Origin: Stenopsyche tienmushanensis | Lineage: Eukaryota; Arthropoda; Insecta; Trichoptera; Stenopsychidae | DNA: 64,000 nucleotides | Direction of reading: 5' to 3' | NCBI GenBank assembly: GCA_008973525.1 | Contig: WACJ01000374.1 | Location: 202,665-266,664 of the forward strand | In this document: piece after piece, positions 61,201 through 64,000 of the stretch | How positions within the stretch are numbered: position 1 is the stretch's first letter | How the letters are laid out: each line of letters begins with the position of its first letter | Program-made: the position numbers and the translations under genes | The notes under the pieces: generated by a model | Database searches by the model: none | What the model was told of the DNA's origin: nothing | What the model saw: the letters and a program-made list of their open reading frames with translations, nothing else

Positions 61201-62725
61201 AGTTTAAGGTGATCTCTTCTTTCGAGATTATACTGTTAGTGCGGGGCGTTTCTTAACATAAAGTAGGTTATACGTTTATTAGATCCTTCATTCGTTCTAG
61301 TCGTCTTCAAGTATGTTGAATTTAAAGCATCGTTAATTTTATGTTCTGATGGCAAAACTTAATGGCACGCTACGGCCTAATACAACGAGATCAAAAGATT
61401 ACTCCAGCGTGCGTCTACTCATATCGCTAATCCTTATGAGCCATTCTATTAACTGAAAGCAATGACGTGACATTCCTTCAAGTAATTAACTATCTATATA
61501 GCCGCTTCTGGCTTAGGATATATTCTTCTGCAAAATGCCTCGAATTAATTTTTGGTCTGCCAAGTGTGTGCTTGGCGAAGAATTCGCACGAATATACTCG
61601 GGTACTATCTATACGGCATGTTTATAACTAAGGGCAGAAAACGGAGGCTGGAAAGCCTACCTGTTACAGTTTCGTGTGCCATAAGGCGTTAATTGAGTTA
61701 CGGACCTTTGACTCTCCCATCGCCGGAGTAACATCACCCTTCATCCATCTTTTACATTCACTGATACACGTTCATCTACAAAACTAGACGAAAGTGATAC
61801 TACACCATTATTATTAAATATCAAATTCGTTTCTTCACATATTAAATAAATATCGCATTTGAATTCAAATTATATATTTGATATTTTGCCTAATATAAAC
61901 TAAACTAAAATGGTCTCTCACCATGTCCAGGCAATATTTTGGGTTATTGCCTATCCAGCACTGTTTAATAGATATTTAAATTCTGTAAATTTATTAACAT
62001 GGACTTATCTTTGAATGTAATCAAATATAAAAACGTTGATTAAAATGTTCTGTGTTTAATTATTAATCATCATCTGTAGTTAATCATATTTTGCGCAATT
62101 AAAAACCAGATCTTCAACTACTATTATGGGAATATAATACTAGGCTTTAAAAATGGATATGTTTTTAAGAACCTAGATACAGTTTCGCATGCATATGCTT
62201 AAAAATCAATGGACTTAGAGTTTCCTAACAGCCAATTATTTTTGTAATACGACAATACTTAAAGCTTTCTTAGACCATTATGTAAAAATAAATAGAATAC
62301 TTCGTATATATTAACAAAATCCTAAATTGTTACTTATTAATATGATTTTAAAGAGATAAAGATGAAGAAAAAATACATTACAATAGAGAATTAATTTTTA
62401 ATCCTAGGAAAACGTTGATTTTATACATTGATTTTTTTCATTTGTTAAGGGAAATTGTTAGACAAAGATGAGCCTGTGTGTTGTGTAGTATATAATAAAA
62501 TAGGCTTGCTGTTGGTGTAGTGGTTGTTTTATGCTACGTATAGAAACAGAGGCGATGCGGCGCATGCGCGTACCGTCTATCATACATGCGACGGGCATGA
62601 ACACCATACAAACAATTCTCCTTCTCTTCCGACCGACACAATCGTGACGTAACCTCACAATCATTTTGAATTCATATCTGCAGGATATGTGAGTAGAGAT
62701 CGTATTTTAAAAACATGTATGAACA
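58271..62725. other. probable intronic or intergenic DNA, no gene recognised
   Basis: GC-richer than average at 58460-58900, 59580-59940, 60190-60420, 61180-61440 and 61500-61730, otherwise AT-rich. Short frames (58910-59134, 59591-59782, 60191-60376) lack domains. The part next to 58270 may be interior pogo-like DNA. Confidence 0.45.
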
Positions 62726-62727
62726 TA

Positions 62728-63617
62728 CAGGGTGCGTTCAAAAAGTAATGCGTCCAAATTCATAAGAATCATGTATTGAACATATTTGTAAATTAGTCAA
62801 AAATATTCGAAATAAAACCCTCCTGCATTGATATACTTCTAAAGATAGTGTTTCCAGGCCTGGAAAATCTTCTCCGAGATGTCCTTTAGAGTCGATGTAA
62901 CATGAGATCGGATGGTTTCAATCGTATCCCATGTTTCCCTTTCAGGACTTCTTTTAAGTAAAAAAAAAAACAAAAATGTCTGAGAAAGCCAAGTCAGGAC
63001 TGTAGGGAGACTGGGGAAACCAATGAAATGCGGGTGCTGCCCAGGAAATCATTGACAACGAAGGCGTTGTGACTTGACGCGTTATCGTTATGAAGTTTCT
63101 ATGCCTAATGTTCAAATATTCGGTTACAATGCGATAAACGGTTGTTTTTACTATGCTTAGGGTTTTTGCTATCTATTGAAGGCTCAACTGTTGATCAGAG
63201 TTCAAATAATTATGCACATAAATCATATTTTCGTCTATTCAGGAGGTTGATGGATGTCCTCTGCAGAGTTCCCCGGCGATCTCCTTTTGGCCCTCCTTAA
63301 ACAATTTGTACCATCGAAGAACTTGTAATATGGACAAAAAAAATCACTCTCATAGTCCTGCTAAATGAATAGAAACGTTTCGGTGGCAGACTTCCCAAGT
63401 TTAACGCCAAATTTGATAGCGATAAATTGAACAATTCATTGCCCCGTATTATTGCTTTAAAAAGGTTCACGGGAACGCACGTCCTGACTCTCAGATAGCT
63501 TGGAGGCGACATTTAAAGGATGCGTTTTGAAGCTAATACTCCCTTAATCTAATCTTGTAGGTTAGGTTAGGTTAGGTTTGGTGAAAATTGAACGCATTGC
63601 TTTTGAACCACACTGTG
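62728..63617 (-). mobile_element. internally deleted mariner element with both terminal repeats
   Basis: Imperfect inverted repeats of about 30 bp bound the element. The plus-strand left end is CAGGGTGCGTTCAAAAAGTA. The right end read on the minus strand is CACAGTGTGGTTCAAAAGCA, and both continue ATGCG. TA lies directly outside each end (62726-62727 and 63618-63619), as expected for mariner. The minus strand retains an N-terminal transposase piece (FGVKLGKSATETF), then KTTVYRIVTEYLN. It continues with LHNDNASSHNAFVVNDFL and FPQSPYSPDLAFSDIF, the second and third catalytic Asp boxes, and a C-terminal helix region. The stretch carrying the first catalytic Asp is missing, which accounts for the 890 bp length against about 1.3 kb for intact elements. 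Frames are broken throughout. Confidence 0.9.
63558..63576 (+). repeat. short TTAGG array inside the mariner 5' end
   Basis: Three perfect TTAGG units plus a partial one. TTAGG is the ancestral insect telomere repeat, but such short runs are common in transposon untranslated regions. Confidence 0.8.
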
Positions 63618-63619
63618 TA

Positions 63620-64000
63620 TGTGTATAACATAAAAAAATATGTTAATGTGATCGACAAACTTATAGAGTGGTTTGCAAAATATCAATTTATAAAAAATAT
63701 TACAAATTATTTGATAAAATTTCTCAATTTTCAAAATAGTTAAAGTGATATCAACAATAAAATATATTAAACGAAGTTAATTCATTTAAACAAGGCGAAG
63801 TTCGAAGTATTGCTCTTATTTCCTTAGATATTAATTTACCAAAAGTGTATTATTTTCATATATTTTCAATGTTGGAAAATAATATTAAATCTATTTCAAG
63901 ATAACCTATCAAAAATTTGATGTAAAAATGTAGTAAATTTTTGGAGAAATCATTATTGTATTGTTATTTTAACATATTTATACGTTTCACGTATTGTGTT
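63620..64000. other. AT-rich non-coding end of window
   Basis: Very AT-rich, with no frame, repeat or motif recognised. Confidence 0.6.

Overview
The window looks like a stretch of an AT-rich arthropod, most likely insect, genome. The evidence is a Runt-family transcription factor with the Groucho-recruiting C-terminus VWRPY, introns with GT...AG borders, several decayed mariner elements, RTE-type 3' tails, hAT and pogo-like termini, and a short TTAGG run. There is no bacterial operon, CRISPR array or intact viral gene. Most of the 64 kb is non-coding and no complete gene lies inside it.

The only gene that can be assigned with confidence is on the minus strand at 50282-51370. It is the last two coding exons of a Runx/Runt-domain transcription factor, joined across a 91 bp intron in matching phase and ending in VWRPY. 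The DNA-binding Runt domain must lie upstream, beyond 64000 on the + strand coordinate, because no matching frame is visible between 51371 and 64000. On the same strand, 1.7 kb past the Runx stop, lies a second credible terminal coding exon (48363-48613) of a protein I do not recognise, with a poly(A) signal behind it. A few other coding-like segments (22731-23039, 33112-33390, 43571-43738, 46596-46744) are uncertain.

Transposon remains, left to right: a 5'-truncated non-LTR reverse transcriptase (5286-6298) with an AAAT-rich tail; tandem RTE-like 3' tails (10905-11106); two copies of a pogo/Tigger-like terminus (16741 and 58031); hAT-like termini (21027, 27173, 28131, 32327-32661, 40345-40925); an RTE reverse-transcriptase scrap (25014-25238); a solo LTR with a 4 bp target duplication and an internal hairpin minisatellite (29067-30030); an LTR-like promoter with 15 bp repeats (34131-34195); mariner fragments (34848-34930, 36184-36645, 53790-54450); and an internally deleted mariner with both terminal repeats (62728-63617).

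Between these, AT-rich DNA alternates with short GC-richer blocks. That pattern would fit a regulatory landscape around a developmental transcription factor, but this is inference. The most unusual non-coding structures are a nested inverted repeat at 12626-12716, a 40 bp near-perfect palindrome at 34939-34978, and the hairpin minisatellite inside the LTR. I see no clearly new multi-gene system.
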